Shown here: in pieces, positions 1 to 7,597 of the stretch | Layout of the letters: each line of letters begins with the position of its first letter | Position numbering within the stretch: position 1 is the stretch's first letter | Source of the DNA: Rhodocyclaceae bacterium | GTDB lineage: Bacteria; Pseudomonadota; Gammaproteobacteria; Burkholderiales; Rhodocyclaceae | Length of the DNA: 64,000 nucleotides | NCBI GenBank assembly: GCA_026415155.1 | Contig: JAOAHQ010000032.1 | Coordinates: 42,014-106,013, forward strand | Reading direction: 5' to 3' | The notes under the pieces: model-generated | The model's database searches: none | The model's input: the letters and a program-made list of their open reading frames with translations, nothing else | Told to the model about the DNA's origin: nothing | Translations under genes and position numbers: made by a program

Positions 1-559
1 CAGCCGCGTCTCCGAACTCGAATATCACGCCGCGACCTTCATCCGCACGGCGGGGCTGCTGCTCGAGCGTTTCCCGAGCGCAAGCTTTCTCGTGCCGCTG
101 GTGACGCGCGAGACGCGCCTTAAGTTCGAAACGGAGCTCTGGCAGCAAAACGCGCAAGACTGGCCGATCCGCATCCTCTTCGGTCATGCGCAGGATGCGC
201 TCGCTGCCTGTGATGCCGCGCTCGTCGCAAGCGGTACGGCGACCCTCGAGGCCGCCTTGCTCAAGACGCCGCACGTCATCACCTATCGCATGTCGCCGTG
301 GAGCTGGCGGTTGATGAAGCGCATGCGCTATCAGCCCTGGGTGGGACTGCCCAACATCCTCGCCGGCCGCTTCGTCGTGCCGGAATTTTTGCAGGAGGAG
401 GCAACACCAGAGAATCTCGCGCAGGCGCTCGGCAATCTCGTCGTCGACGCCGAAGTCAAGGCGCGGCTGGCCAATCTCTTCACGGCCATGCACCGCGAGC
501 TGCGGCAGAACACGGCCGAGAAGGCCGCTGCAGCGGTGCTCGCGCTCTTGCCGGCATGA
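1..559 (+). CDS. lpxB: Lipid-A-disaccharide synthase, C-terminal part (5' end outside window)
   Basis: LpxB (glycosyltransferase family 19) condenses UDP-2,3-diacylglucosamine with lipid X to give the lipid A disaccharide at the cytoplasmic face of the inner membrane. The frame is open from base 2 to a TGA at 557-559, about 185 of the usual ~380 residues. It opens in the GSR-type segment (SRVSELE) and carries the donor-site signature [10 protein letters not shown] around bases 228-257. The 5' half lies upstream of the window. Its TGA overlaps the ATG of rnhB (ATGA), the common lpxB-rnhB order at the end of the lipid A cluster, so the two are probably translationally coupled. Confidence 0.93.
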   Translation, partial: SRVSELEYHAATFIRTAGLLLERFPSASFLVPLVTRETRLKFETELWQQNAQDWPIRILFGHAQDALAACDAALVASGTATLEAALLKTPHVITYRMSPWSWRLMKRMRYQPWVGLPNILAGRFVVPEFLQEEATPENLAQALGNLVVDAEVKARLANLFTAMHRELRQNTAEKAAAAVLALLPA

Positions 560-1122
560 TTTGCGGCGTCGATGAGGCGGGCAGGGGGCCGCTGGCCGGC
601 CCGGTCTGCGCGGCGGCGGTGATCCTCGATCCAGCGCGGCCAATCGCGGGGCTTGCCGATTCGAAGAAGCTCTCTGCCGCACAGCGCGAGCGGCTCGCGG
701 CGCAGATTCGCGCCCAGGCGCTCGCCTGGTGTGTGGCCGAAGCCTCGGTCGAAGAGATCGATGCGCTCAACATCTTGCAGGCGACCCTGCTCGCGATGCA
801 GCGCGCCGTGGCAGGGCTCGCTCTGCGCCCAACCGAAGTGCTCATCGACGGCAACCGCACGCCCATGCTTGAAGTGCCCTGCCGCGCCATCATTGGCGGC
901 GATGCCAAGGTCGCCGAGATTGCCGCCGCCTCGATCCTCGCCAAGACGAGCCGCGATGCGCGCATGCTCGCCTTGCATGCCGAGTATCCCGGCTATGGCT
1001 TCGACCGGCACAAGGGCTATGGCACGGCCGCGCATCTTGCGGCGCTCAAGCGCCTGGGGCCGAGCCCGCACCATCGCAAGAGCTTTGCGCCGCTGCGCGA
1101 GCAACTCGCCTTGTTCCCGTGA
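556..1122 (+). CDS. rnhB: Ribonuclease HII
   Basis: RNase HII nicks RNA-DNA hybrids and removes misincorporated ribonucleotides. The 188-residue product has the diagnostic DEAGRG near the N-terminus (metal ligands D6 and E7), a second acidic residue in VLIDGN (D98), and the C-terminal segment [12 protein letters not shown] typical of type 2 RNases H. Length fits the family (~190-210). The ATG at 556 overlaps the lpxB stop, and the stop overlaps the GTG of the next gene, so lpxB, rnhB and the methyltransferase form a tightly packed operon. Longer upstream starts in this frame would lie inside lpxB and lose the typical N-terminus. Confidence 0.95.
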   Translation: MICGVDEAGRGPLAGPVCAAAVILDPARPIAGLADSKKLSAAQRERLAAQIRAQALAWCVAEASVEEIDALNILQATLLAMQRAVAGLALRPTEVLIDGNRTPMLEVPCRAIIGGDAKVAEIAAASILAKTSRDARMLALHAEYPGYGFDRHKGYGTAAHLAALKRLGPSPHHRKSFAPLREQLALFP

Positions 1123-1898
1123 AGAGCGTCACCTCGCGCGACAATCCGACCTTCAAAGACTTGCGCGATCTCGCGCACGATGCGCGGCGGCAAAGGCGCG
1201 AGGGGCGCACGCTGCTCGATGGTCCGCATCTCGTCGCGGCGGCGCTCGATCACGGCCTGATGCCAGAGCTGATCGCCGTCGGCGAAAGCGCGGTCGGGCG
1301 ACCGGAGATTGCCGCGCTGCTCGCACGCCTCCCCGCCGTGGCCGTGCTGTGCCTGCGCGATGCGCTGTTGCGCGAGTTAAGCGAGCTCAAGACGCCGCCG
1401 GGCATCCTCGCCGTCATCGCCGTGCCGCCTGCGCCGAGCTTGCCGTCCTCGGGCGATTGCCTGCTGCTCGAGGCCGTGCAGGATGCCGGCAACGTCGGCG
1501 CGCTCTTGCGCACCGCGGCGGCGGCCGGCATCCCTCACGTGCTGCTGGGGCCCGGCTGCGCGGGTGCCTGGACGCCACGCGTGCTGCGCGCCGCGCAAGG
1601 GGCGCATTTCGCGCTCGCCCTTTATGAGCACGTCGATCTCGCCGCTTTCCTCGCCGGCTTTGCCAGTCAGTCGATCGCCGCCGTCGCGCATCAAGGAACC
1701 TCGCTTTATGCGCTCGATCTGGCTGGCCCGACGGCCTGGCTGTTTGGCAACGAGGGGCAGGGAGTGTCGCCTCGGCTGGCCGCGATGGCGACGCACCGCG
1801 CGACGATCCCGCTCGCCGCAGGCTGCGAATCGCTCAATGTCGCGGCGGCGGCCGCCGTCTGCCTCTTCGAAATGCGCCGGCAACGCGGGATCGTGTAA
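1119..1898 (+). CDS. TrmH/SpoU-family RNA 2'-O-methyltransferase (RlmB/TsnR-like)
   Basis: This 259-residue protein is a SPOUT-class RNA ribose methyltransferase, probably acting on 23S rRNA. It has an N-terminal substrate-binding domain (about residues 1-105) and the trefoil-knot catalytic domain with the three SpoU motifs: [12 protein letters not shown] (~120-131), [10 protein letters not shown], and the C-terminal [18 protein letters not shown]. The GTG start at 1119 overlaps the rnhB stop (GTGA) and gives the expected N-terminus ([10 protein letters not shown]). A degenerate copy of the dispersed repeat is read as AVPPAPSL in the linker just before the catalytic domain. The exact target nucleotide cannot be told from sequence. 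Confidence 0.88.
   Translation: MKSVTSRDNPTFKDLRDLAHDARRQRREGRTLLDGPHLVAAALDHGLMPELIAVGESAVGRPEIAALLARLPAVAVLCLRDALLRELSELKTPPGILAVIAVPPAPSLPSSGDCLLLEAVQDAGNVGALLRTAAAAGIPHVLLGPGCAGAWTPRVLRAAQGAHFALALYEHVDLAAFLAGFASQSIAAVAHQGTSLYALDLAGPTAWLFGNEGQGVSPRLAAMATHRATIPLAAGCESLNVAAAAAVCLFEMRRQRGIV
1419..1441 (-). repeat. Dispersed repeat, copy a (degenerate, in methyltransferase gene)
   Basis: Reverse-orientation match to the window-wide repeat with about four differences from consensus over 23 bases. It is in frame within the TrmH-family gene, reads AVPPAPSL, and falls in the linker between the substrate-binding and SPOUT domains. Being the most diverged copy, it could be fortuitous. Confidence 0.5.
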
Positions 1899-1920
1899 AG
1901 TCGGCGCTGGCAAGACGGCA
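1897..1920 (+). repeat. Dispersed repeat, copy b (intergenic)
   Basis: Near-consensus copy (GTCGGCGCTGGCAAGACGGC core) filling the gap between the methyltransferase stop codon, whose TAA merges into its 5' AA, and the ribosome-binding site of nfeD. It occupies almost the whole 35-base spacer, so it is transcribed within the operon. Confidence 0.85.
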
Positions 1921-1933
1921 GCGGGAGGCGAGT

Positions 1934-2374
1934 ATGGAGCTTTTGTGGTGGCATTGGGTCGTCGGCGGCATCATTCTGATCGTCGCCGAGCTCGTCGTGC
2001 CCTCGTTCGTGCTGATCTGGTTTGGCGTCGGCGCGCTGATCGTCGCGCTCTTCGTCGCCCTCTTCGAACCGGGCCTTGCGATGCAGCTTGCCTTGTGGCT
2101 CATCGCATCGCTGGCGCTCGTCGTCGCCTGGTTCAAGGTCTTCAAACCGAGCATGCACAAGACGAAGATCGGCATGTCCGATGCGGGTGTGATCGGCGAG
2201 GTCGGCGTGCTCGTGCATGACGTCGCGCCGTTCCAGAAAGGCCAGGTGCGCTTCCAGAAGCCGCTGCTCGGCGACGATGTCTGGGTCTGCATCGCCGATG
2301 AGGAGATCAAGAGCGGCGAACGCGTCAAGGTGCTCGAAGTCGAAGGAAGTTTCCTGAAAGTGGGGAGGGTGTGA
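1934..2374 (+). CDS. NfeD family membrane protein
   Basis: NfeD-type proteins pair with SPFH/stomatin proteins and are thought to take part in membrane microdomain organisation or membrane protein quality control. The 146-residue product has two or three hydrophobic helices within residues 5-65 (WWHWVVGGIILIVAELVVP at the start) and a C-terminal OB-fold-like domain (about 75-146) with GxxGEV and a GERVKVLEVEG strand. It is the short form without the ClpP-like protease domain. A purine-rich GGGAGGCG precedes the ATG. Its stop lies next to the SPFH start, matching the classic NfeD-SPFH pair. Confidence 0.85.
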   Translation: MELLWWHWVVGGIILIVAELVVPSFVLIWFGVGALIVALFVALFEPGLAMQLALWLIASLALVVAWFKVFKPSMHKTKIGMSDAGVIGEVGVLVHDVAPFQKGQVRFQKPLLGDDVWVCIADEEIKSGERVKVLEVEGSFLKVGRV

Positions 2375-2376
2375 AT

Positions 2377-3231
2377 ATGGAAGCCATGCTGATCGTCATC
2401 GTCGCGTTCCTGATCTTTGCGGGCATCACGCTCGCCAAGGGCATCCGCATCGTGCCGCAGGGCGAGGAGTGGATCGTCGAGCGGCTCGGTAAGTATCACA
2501 GCACGCTGCATCCGGGGCTCAACGTCATCGTGCCCTATCTCGACAGCATCGCCTACAAGCTCGTCACCAAGGACATCATCCTCGACGTGCAGGAGCAGGA
2601 GGTGATCACCAAGGACAATGCGGTGATCCTCACCAATGCGATCGCCTTCATCAAGGTCACCGATCCCATCAAGGCCGTCTATGGCGTCGTCGATTTCGCC
2701 GAGGCGATCCGCAATCTCATCATGACGACGCTGCGCTCGATCGTTGGCGAGATGTATCTCGACGAGGCGCTCTCGAACCGCGACCGCATCAAGGCGCGCC
2801 TGCGCGAATCGATCTCCGACGAGGCGATCGACTGGGGCCTGACCGTGAAATCGGTCGAGATCCAGGACATCAAGCCTTCGCCCTCGATGCAGAAGGCAAT
2901 GGAGATGCAGGCAGCCGCCGAACGGGAAAGGAAGGCGATGGTGACCAAGGCAGAGGGCGAGAAGCAGGCCACCATCCTCGCTGCCGAGGCGCGCCTCGAG
3001 GCGGCACAGCGCGATGCCACGGCACAGGTGACGCTCGCCGAGGCTTCCGCCGAGGCGATCCGGCGCGTCACCCAGGCAATTGGCGATCACGAGGGGCCGA
3101 TGCGCTACATGCTCGGCGAGAAATACCTCATGGCGATGACGAAGCTTGCCGAGTCGCCCAATGCCAAGACGATCCTGATCCCGGGCGATCTGCAGGAGAC
3201 CTTGCGCGCGCTGCTCGGCCGCAAGGGGTGA
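2377..3231 (+). CDS. SPFH/Band 7 (stomatin-like, QmcA-type) membrane protein
   Basis: A stomatin/prohibitin-like protein anchored by one N-terminal helix (about residues 2-20), followed by a Band 7/SPFH domain (about 22-180; VPQGEEWIVERLGKY, HPGLNVIVPYLD, VQEQEVITKDNA) and an Ala/Glu-rich coiled coil (about 180-245) that drives oligomerisation. Length (284) fits the family. I chose the ATG at 2377 because GGGGAGGG lies 7 bases upstream; an in-frame GTG at 2371 overlaps the nfeD stop but sits almost on the Shine-Dalgarno sequence. Likely function is membrane scaffolding with the preceding NfeD protein. The substrate is unknown. Confidence 0.9.
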   Translation: MEAMLIVIVAFLIFAGITLAKGIRIVPQGEEWIVERLGKYHSTLHPGLNVIVPYLDSIAYKLVTKDIILDVQEQEVITKDNAVILTNAIAFIKVTDPIKAVYGVVDFAEAIRNLIMTTLRSIVGEMYLDEALSNRDRIKARLRESISDEAIDWGLTVKSVEIQDIKPSPSMQKAMEMQAAAERERKAMVTKAEGEKQATILAAEARLEAAQRDATAQVTLAEASAEAIRRVTQAIGDHEGPMRYMLGEKYLMAMTKLAESPNAKTILIPGDLQETLRALLGRKG

Positions 3232-3232
3232 T

Positions 3233-4417
3233 TCACACCGTCGCGGCGCGCGGCTTCCTCAAAGCCCAGGCGCTCGCGAAGAGCGCGAGGCCGATGACGG
3301 CCGAGGTCGCGGCCAGCGGCACGAGCGTGCCATCGTGGCTTTGCCCGACCCAGGTTCCTGTGGCGAGCGCGGCGAGCATGGCCAGGCAGCCGAGCAATCC
3401 CGCCGCGGCACCGGCTTCGCGCGGAAACGGCGCCACGGCGCCGGTCTGCGCGCAGGGGAAGTTGATGCCGTGTGCCAGCATCGTCAAGAAGAGGCTTAGC
3501 ACGACGACGCTCCAGTGGTTGAAACCAGCGGCGACGAGCGCCAAAAAGAGGAGGCCCGAGCACAGCGAGAGCGTCGCGCCGGCCGTCAGGGTCGCGGCGA
3601 GGCCCAGCTTCGCGATCAGCCGCCGGCAAAGGAGCGTGCCGGCGAGATAGCCGGTCACGCCGCAGGCGAAGCAGTAGCCGTAGTACTCGGTCGGCACGCC
3701 GAGCACCTCGATGAGCACGAAGGACGAACCCGAGATGAAGGCGAAGATCGCCGCGTAGGAGAGCGCGCCGGGCAGCGCCCAGCACCAGAAAGACTCGGCG
3801 CTGGCAAGACGGCGATAGGTGGCGAAGAGCTGTGCCGGCCGCGTGGCCGCGGGGTTTTGGTGCGCGTTGGTTTCGAGCAGCCAGCGGCGCGCGGCGAAGA
3901 GCAGCGCGCTGCCGAAGAGCGTGTGGAAGAGAAAGGCGGCGCGCCAGCCAAAGAGGACTTGCAGGTAGCTGCCGAGGATGGGGCCGAAGAGGGGGGCGAG
4001 CGAAAGCAGGGAGCTCGCCTTTGCCATGACCTTGGCGCCTTCGGCGGGCGCATAGAGATCGCGGATCAGCGCGCGGGCGACGACGGCGGCCGTGCAGCAG
4101 CCGATCGCCTGGACGAGGCGGGCGGCGGAAAGCGCTGCGAGCGTTGGCGCGAGCGCGCAGGCGAAACTTGCGGCGACATAGACGATGAGCCCCCAGAGCA
4201 GCACGGGACGGCGGCCGAAGCGGTCGGAGAGCGGGCCGCTGACGAGCTGCGCGCTGCCAAAGCCGATCACGAACATCGAGAGCGTCTGCTGCACTTCAGC
4301 CGGCGAAGCGTGGAAAGCGGCGGCGAGATGGGGCAGCGAGGCGAGATAAAGATCGGTCGAGAGCGGCTGCAGCATCAGGCAGCCGGCGATCAGCCAGAGG
4401 ATGATGGTTGGGCTCAC
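3233..4417 (-). CDS. Bcr/CflA-type MFS drug efflux transporter
   Basis: A 394-residue, 12-helix major facilitator of the drug:H+ antiporter-1 (Bcr/CflA) family. It has the loop 2-3 motif [16 protein letters not shown] (about residues 61-76) and the motif C-like [12 protein letters not shown] in helix 5. The GTG start overlaps the stop of smpB (GTGA on the minus strand), so it is coupled to smpB. Its stop sits one base from the stop of the convergent SPFH gene. A copy of the dispersed repeat lies in the central cytoplasmic loop and is read as RRLASAES, the only coding copy in a different frame. The substrate cannot be assigned. Confidence 0.87.
   Translation of the reverse strand: MSPTIILWLIAGCLMLQPLSTDLYLASLPHLAAAFHASPAEVQQTLSMFVIGFGSAQLVSGPLSDRFGRRPVLLWGLIVYVAASFACALAPTLAALSAARLVQAIGCCTAAVVARALIRDLYAPAEGAKVMAKASSLLSLAPLFGPILGSYLQVLFGWRAAFLFHTLFGSALLFAARRWLLETNAHQNPAATRPAQLFATYRRLASAESFWCWALPGALSYAAIFAFISGSSFVLIEVLGVPTEYYGYCFACGVTGYLAGTLLCRRLIAKLGLAATLTAGATLSLCSGLLFLALVAAGFNHWSVVVLSLFLTMLAHGINFPCAQTGAVAPFPREAGAAAGLLGCLAMLAALATGTWVGQSHDGTLVPLAATSAVIGLALFASAWALRKPRAATV
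3791..3814 (+). repeat. Dispersed repeat, copy c (in Bcr-type transporter gene)
   Basis: A copy with GTCGGC changed to CTCGGC and the GGCAAGAC variant. It lies antisense to the transporter gene in the region for the loop after helix 6. It is read as RRLASAES, unlike every other coding copy. From memory of Bcr proteins the segment does not look longer than usual, so it may overlay rather than extend the gene. Confidence 0.65.
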
Positions 4418-4860
4418 ACCTTCACGCGCATCAGGCGGGCTTTTTCTCTTTGCCAGTCGCGCAGCTTTTCTGTCTCGCGCTTGTCATATTGCTTCTTGCC
4501 CTTGGCAAGCCCGAGCGTGAGTTTGATGCGCCCTTTCGAAAAATGCAGATCGAGCGGCACGAGCGCGTAGCCGGCGCGCTCGACCTTGCCGATCAGCTTG
4601 GCGATCTCGCGTTCATGCAAGAGGAGCTTGCGCGTGCGGGTTGGGTCGGGCGTGACATGCGTCGAAGCGGTGGCTAGCGGGCTGATGTGGCAGCCTAAGA
4701 GCCAGACCTCGCCATTTTTGACGATGACGTAGGCCTCCTTGAGCTGCACGCGGCCGGCGCGGATGGCCTTGACTTCCCAGCCTTCGAGCACGAGGCCGGC
4801 CTCGAATCTCTCTTCGATGAAGTAGTCGTGAAGGGCCTTCTTGTTCTCGGCGATGCTCAT
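4414..4860 (-). CDS. smpB: SsrA-binding protein SmpB
   Basis: SmpB binds tmRNA and delivers it to stalled ribosomes for trans-translation. The 148-residue product matches the full family length. It has the start signature [11 protein letters not shown], the beta-barrel segment [27 protein letters not shown] in the middle, and the basic C-terminal tail ([19 protein letters not shown]) that enters the ribosomal A site. It is divergent from ratA with 59 bases between start codons and probably cotranscribed with the Bcr-type transporter downstream. The tmRNA gene ssrA is not in the window. Confidence 0.97.
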   Translation of the reverse strand: MSIAENKKALHDYFIEERFEAGLVLEGWEVKAIRAGRVQLKEAYVIVKNGEVWLLGCHISPLATASTHVTPDPTRTRKLLLHEREIAKLIGKVERAGYALVPLDLHFSKGRIKLTLGLAKGKKQYDKRETEKLRDWQREKARLMRVKV

Positions 4861-4887
4861 GGCGCGGGAAGGGCGTTGGGCGCGGGG

Positions 4888-4905
4888 TAGAATCCGCGCA
4901 TTCTA
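4888..4905. promoter_or_regulatory. Palindromic pair of -10 boxes between smpB and ratA
   Basis: The 18 bases TAGAATCCGCGCATTCTA carry a TAGAAT -10-like hexamer on each strand, separated by six bases and pointing in opposite directions toward ratA (+) and smpB (-). No good -35 box is visible for either at 16-18 bases. If both are used, the two polymerases would compete for the same DNA. Confidence 0.4.
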
Positions 4906-4919
4906 AAGCACACCCCGTC

Positions 4920-5351
4920 ATGGCCCAGGTCGAAAAGTCCGTCATCATCGCCCGCACGCCCGCGCAGATGTTCGAGCTCGTCGATCGCGTCGAGGATTAC
5001 CCGCTGTTCTTGCCCTGGTGCGGCGGCACCGAGCTCCTCTCGCGCAGCCCCACGCATACGGCCGCGCGCATCCACATCGACTACCACGGCCTCAAGGCCC
5101 ACTTCGCTACCGAGAATGCCAAAGAGGCGCCCCATTGGATGAACATCGCCTTCCGCGAAGGGCCATTTCGCCGCCTCGAAGGCGGCTGGCGCTTCATCGC
5201 CTTGGGCGAGACGGGCTGCAAGGTCGAATTCCGGCTCCATTACGAGTTTTCCAGCCGGCTGCTGGAAAAGGCCCTGGGGCCGGTCTTCGGCCATATCGTC
5301 AATACCTTCGTCGATTCCTTCGTCAAGCGTGCGCACCAGGTCTATGAGTGA
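4920..5351 (+). CDS. ratA: RatA-family START-like protein (COQ10/ribosome association type)
   Basis: A 143-residue single-domain START/SRPBCC protein of the RatA/COQ10 family. E. coli RatA has been reported to block 70S subunit association, and mitochondrial Coq10 binds ubiquinone. Which role applies here is not settled by sequence. Signatures seen are MFELVDRVEDYPLFLPWCGG (residues 19-38) and the C-terminal helix FGHIVNTFVDSFVKRAHQVY. The ATG follows a 20-base leader. It overlaps the next gene by 8 bases and is divergent from smpB, the standard smpB-ratA-ratB arrangement of beta- and gammaproteobacteria. Confidence 0.92.
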   Translation: MAQVEKSVIIARTPAQMFELVDRVEDYPLFLPWCGGTELLSRSPTHTAARIHIDYHGLKAHFATENAKEAPHWMNIAFREGPFRRLEGGWRFIALGETGCKVEFRLHYEFSSRLLEKALGPVFGHIVNTFVDSFVKRAHQVYE

Positions 5352-5670
5352 CACCATACACATCGAGGTGGCCTACGCCTTGCCCGAGCGGCAGGAAGTC
5401 GTGCCGCTCACGCTGCCAGCGGGCAGCACGCTTGGGCAGGCGCTCGAAGCCTCGGGCCTCTTGGCCAAATATCCCGAGATCGATCTTGCCAAGGGCAAAT
5501 TCGGCATCTATGGTAAGCTCGCCAAGCTCGATACCGTGCTGCGCGAGCGCGACCGGGTCGAGATCTACCGGCCGCTGATCGCCGATCCGAAAGAGGTCAG
5601 GAAGCAGCGCGCCGCCGAGGGCAAGGCGCTCAAGAAGGGCGGCGGAGCCGCCGCTGCGGCCGAGGCGTAG
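5344..5670 (+). CDS. ratB: RnfH/RatB family ubiquitin-fold protein
   Basis: A 108-residue beta-grasp protein of the RnfH (RatB) family, found next to ratA. N-terminal IHIEVAYALPERQEVVPL and the central GKFGIYGKLAKLDTVLRERD and VEIYRPL are characteristic. The C-terminus (KKGGGAAAAAEA) is low complexity. The ATG at 5344 overlaps the last codons of ratA, and a longer GTG start at 5329 would add residues without family support. The function is unknown; the family is named from RnfH of Rnf clusters but has no catalytic motif. The stop abuts that of the convergent DUF4124 gene with no spacer. Confidence 0.9.
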   Translation: MSDTIHIEVAYALPERQEVVPLTLPAGSTLGQALEASGLLAKYPEIDLAKGKFGIYGKLAKLDTVLRERDRVEIYRPLIADPKEVRKQRAAEGKALKKGGGAAAAAEA

Positions 5671-6144
5671 TCATTTCCCCGCGGCAGTGGACGCCGGCTT
5701 CGGCGGGCTGCACCACTCGGCGACGGCCTTCTTTGCGCGGGATAGCTCTGCCTCGCGCACTGGGCCATCGAGCGCCTCGCGCTCGCCTTGTTCGTTCATG
5801 CGGAAACGAATCTGGCCCGACTCGAGGCCGGCGAGATTGGCCTTGGCCGCGCGGCAGTTTTCTTCACGCAGCCTCGCCTGGGACGGATCCTCGGCTGGCT
5901 TCTCCTGAGCCGCCTTCTTCTCTTGCTCGGCGAGTTTTTTCTCGGCCGCGGCCTTGCGCGCGGCTTCGCCATCGCTCGTGGGCGGCGGCGCAGGGGCGAC
6001 CTTGCGGGCTTCGCGTTGGGCGGGCGGCCGGTCGCCGTAATGGATCTTGCCGCTTTCATCCTTCCACGAATAGACCTGAGCGAGCGCCGAGCCGGCAAGA
6101 AAAAAGGCGGGCAGCAGCGTGGCGTAGCGATGGGCGGGTGGCAT
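5671..6144 (-). CDS. DUF4124 domain secreted protein
   Basis: A 157-residue exported protein of unknown function. A signal peptide (about 1-22, cut after SALA) is followed by a DUF4124 domain (QVYSWKDESGKIHYGDRPPA, about 23-45), a Lys/Glu/Ala-rich stretch likely to form a coiled coil (about 60-100), and a C-terminal segment with two cysteines (C98-region EENC and EWCSPP near the end) that could form a disulfide. DUF4124 proteins are common in betaproteobacteria and are presumed periplasmic. It is convergent with ratB, stop to stop. Confidence 0.82.
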   Translation of the reverse strand: MPPAHRYATLLPAFFLAGSALAQVYSWKDESGKIHYGDRPPAQREARKVAPAPPPTSDGEAARKAAAEKKLAEQEKKAAQEKPAEDPSQARLREENCRAAKANLAGLESGQIRFRMNEQGEREALDGPVREAELSRAKKAVAEWCSPPKPASTAAGK

Positions 6145-6276
6145 GGCGATGGGCTCCGGACGAAGGTCTGGCGGACGCTATCATAACCGCGAATGGGCAA
6201 TTGTCGCCGGCGCGCTTGTCTTGGCCAACCTGGATTGCCACAATCGGGCGCAACGACCAGAGGCAAGGGAGGCATC

Positions 6277-6582
6277 ATGTCCAGCATCGTCAGTGTGGTC
6301 TTCGACGGCAACCGCGAATACGAACTCATCGCCCAGGCGGGCGGCTCGCGTGAAGAAGCGAGCCGCTGGCTCGACGAGCAGTGGCAGGCCCTCGAGTGCG
6401 AGCCGGCCAATCCGATGGGCAAGGTGCTCCTGCTCGACAAGATTCTTTGTGTGGCCAAATATGCGGGCGAAGATCGCTTTGCCGCGGGCGGCGAGTGGGC
6501 AAAGCGCTATGCAAACGCCGTGGCGACCTTGCTCGAGCGCCCCGTCGTGCGCATCGATGTTGCGGCGCGCGTCGTCGGCTAA
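6277..6582 (+). CDS. Conserved-looking small protein of unknown function
   Basis: A 101-residue protein I do not recognise. It begins MSSIVSVVFDGNREYELIAQ, has no signal peptide or membrane helix, and looks like a soluble alpha/beta fold with a central VLLLDKILCVAKYAGED segment. AGGGAGG lies 5 bases before this ATG; an upstream in-frame ATG at 6193 lacks such a site. It is 13 bases before the MaoC-family gene and so likely shares its transcript, hinting at a link with acyl-CoA metabolism. Codon use matches its neighbours. Nothing in the sequence points to a catalytic role. Confidence 0.7.
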   Translation: MSSIVSVVFDGNREYELIAQAGGSREEASRWLDEQWQALECEPANPMGKVLLLDKILCVAKYAGEDRFAAGGEWAKRYANAVATLLERPVVRIDVAARVVG

Positions 6583-6595
6583 AGAGGAGGCGGCA

Positions 6596-7027
6596 ATGAA
6601 CGAGGTCGGCGGCTACACCATCGATGAGCTCGCAGTAGGCATGAGCGCCGAATACGCCAAGACCGTCACCGAAGCGGATCTCCTCTTCTTCGGCGCCGCG
6701 ACGGGCGATCTGCAGCCCGTCCATTTCAACGAGGAATATGCGGCGACGACGATGTTCAAGGGGCGCATCGCTCACGGCATGCTCTCGGCCGGCATCATCT
6801 CGGCCTGCGCCGGCATGCGCCTGCCCGGGCCCGGCGCGATCTACGTGAGCCAGACGCTCAAGTTCAAAGCGCCGGTGCGGATCGGCGACACGGTGCATGC
6901 GCGCGTGACGATCAAGGAGGTGTTGCCCGAACGCCAGCGCGTCGTCGCCGAGACCGTCTGCACCGTCGGCGGGCGCACCGTGCTCGAAGGCGAGGCCGTC
7001 TTCATGGTTCCAGCGCAGCCGGGTTGA
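6596..7027 (+). CDS. MaoC-family (R)-specific enoyl-CoA hydratase, PhaJ-like
   Basis: A 143-residue single hot-dog domain hydratase that adds water to 2-enoyl-CoA to give the (R)-3-hydroxyacyl-CoA. The hydratase-2 motif is clear: FFGAATGDLQPVHFNEEYA, with catalytic D38 and H43. HGMLSAGIISACAGMRLPGP follows, as in PhaJ proteins. AGAGGAGG precedes the ATG. It lies directly upstream of liuR, and its TGA stop is part of the LiuR operator in front of liuR. Products could feed polyhydroxyalkanoate synthesis or an (R)-specific branch of acyl-CoA turnover. Chain-length preference is unknown. Confidence 0.87.
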   Translation: MNEVGGYTIDELAVGMSAEYAKTVTEADLLFFGAATGDLQPVHFNEEYAATTMFKGRIAHGMLSAGIISACAGMRLPGPGAIYVSQTLKFKAPVRIGDTVHARVTIKEVLPERQRVVAETVCTVGGRTVLEGEAVFMVPAQPG

Positions 7028-7039
7028 CGTTAACGTCAT
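7024..7039 (+). promoter_or_regulatory. LiuR-type operator 1 (upstream of liuR)
   Basis: TTGACGTTAACGTCAT contains a perfect 14-base palindrome (TGACGTTAACGTCA). An extended -10 (TGCTAGACT) begins three bases downstream. It overlaps the maoC-like stop codon and suggests autoregulation of liuR. It is one of four such sites in the window. Confidence 0.8.
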
Positions 7040-7044
7040 GTGCT

Positions 7045-7076
7045 AGACTCGCTTCGGCCTATCCTGAAGCGAGTCT
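7045..7076 (+). promoter_or_regulatory. Perfect 11-bp inverted repeat between liuR promoter and start codon
   Basis: AGACTCGCTTC (7045-7055) and GAAGCGAGTCT (7066-7076) are exact complements around a 10-base loop. The left arm overlaps the -10 region and the right arm ends 3 bases before the liuR ATG. No separate Shine-Dalgarno sequence is visible. It is either a second operator at DNA level or, if transcription starts further upstream, an RNA hairpin hiding the start region. Confidence 0.6.
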
Positions 7077-7079
7077 GCC

Positions 7080-7538
7080 ATGCCCGCTACCGACAAGAAT
7101 CGCCTCTATACCGTTTCAGAACTCGCGCGCGAGCTGGGTATCACGCCGCGCGCCTTGCGTTTTTACGAAGACAAGGGGCTCATCAGCCCGCGCCGCGCTG
7201 GGGGCAGCCGCGTCTTCGATTACCGCGACAAGGGGCGTCTCGCGCTCGTCTTGCGCGTCAAGCGCTTAGGCTTCACGCTCGATGAGATCAAGGATTATTT
7301 GAGCCTCTACCGCGTCGATGGGCGGGGGCTCGCGCAGCTCGAGCGCGGCTACAAGCTGATCCAGGGACGCTTGCGCCAGCTTGAAGCGCAGCGCGCCGAT
7401 CTCGAGAAACTCCTCTCCGACATGCAGGCGCTCAAGGAGGAAACGCTGCGCCTTTACAAGGAGCGCGGGGGGGATCCTGCTGCGCTGGCGGCGCTGGATG
7501 ACGATGCAGCGGATATGACCGAAACGAAAAAGAGTTGA
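7080..7538 (+). CDS. liuR: MerR-family regulator LiuR of branched-chain/acyl-CoA catabolism
   Basis: A 152-residue MerR-family regulator. A winged HTH (YTVSELARELGITPRALRFYEDKGLI, residues 10-35) is followed by a long antiparallel coiled coil (about 80-130) and an acidic tail, with no metal-binding cysteines. LiuR-type MerR proteins are known to control leucine/isovalerate utilisation in proteobacteria. The palindromes at liuR, the acyl-CoA dehydrogenase/ETF/liu operon, icmF and the thioesterase/thiolase operon make it the obvious regulator here. Its TGA is embedded in the -35 box of the next promoter. The effector, probably an acyl-CoA, cannot be read from sequence. Confidence 0.88.
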   Translation: MPATDKNRLYTVSELARELGITPRALRFYEDKGLISPRRAGGSRVFDYRDKGRLALVLRVKRLGFTLDEIKDYLSLYRVDGRGLAQLERGYKLIQGRLRQLEAQRADLEKLLSDMQALKEETLRLYKERGGDPAALAALDDDAADMTETKKS

Positions 7539-7563
7539 CGTTAGCGTCAACATGGTCTATAAA
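7535..7563 (+). promoter_or_regulatory. Promoter with LiuR operator 2 in the spacer (acyl-CoA dehydrogenase/ETF/liu operon)
   Basis: TTGACG (7535-7540) and TATAAA (7558-7563) are spaced by 17 bases, a near-ideal sigma-70 promoter. The operator TTGACGTTAGCGTCAA fills 7535-7550, covering the -35 and half the spacer. The -35 overlaps the liuR stop codon. This drives the ~15 kb operon to its right. Confidence 0.85.
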
Positions 7564-7597
7564 CGGCGACACCAAGCCGAGGAGGAGGAAAGAGTCG

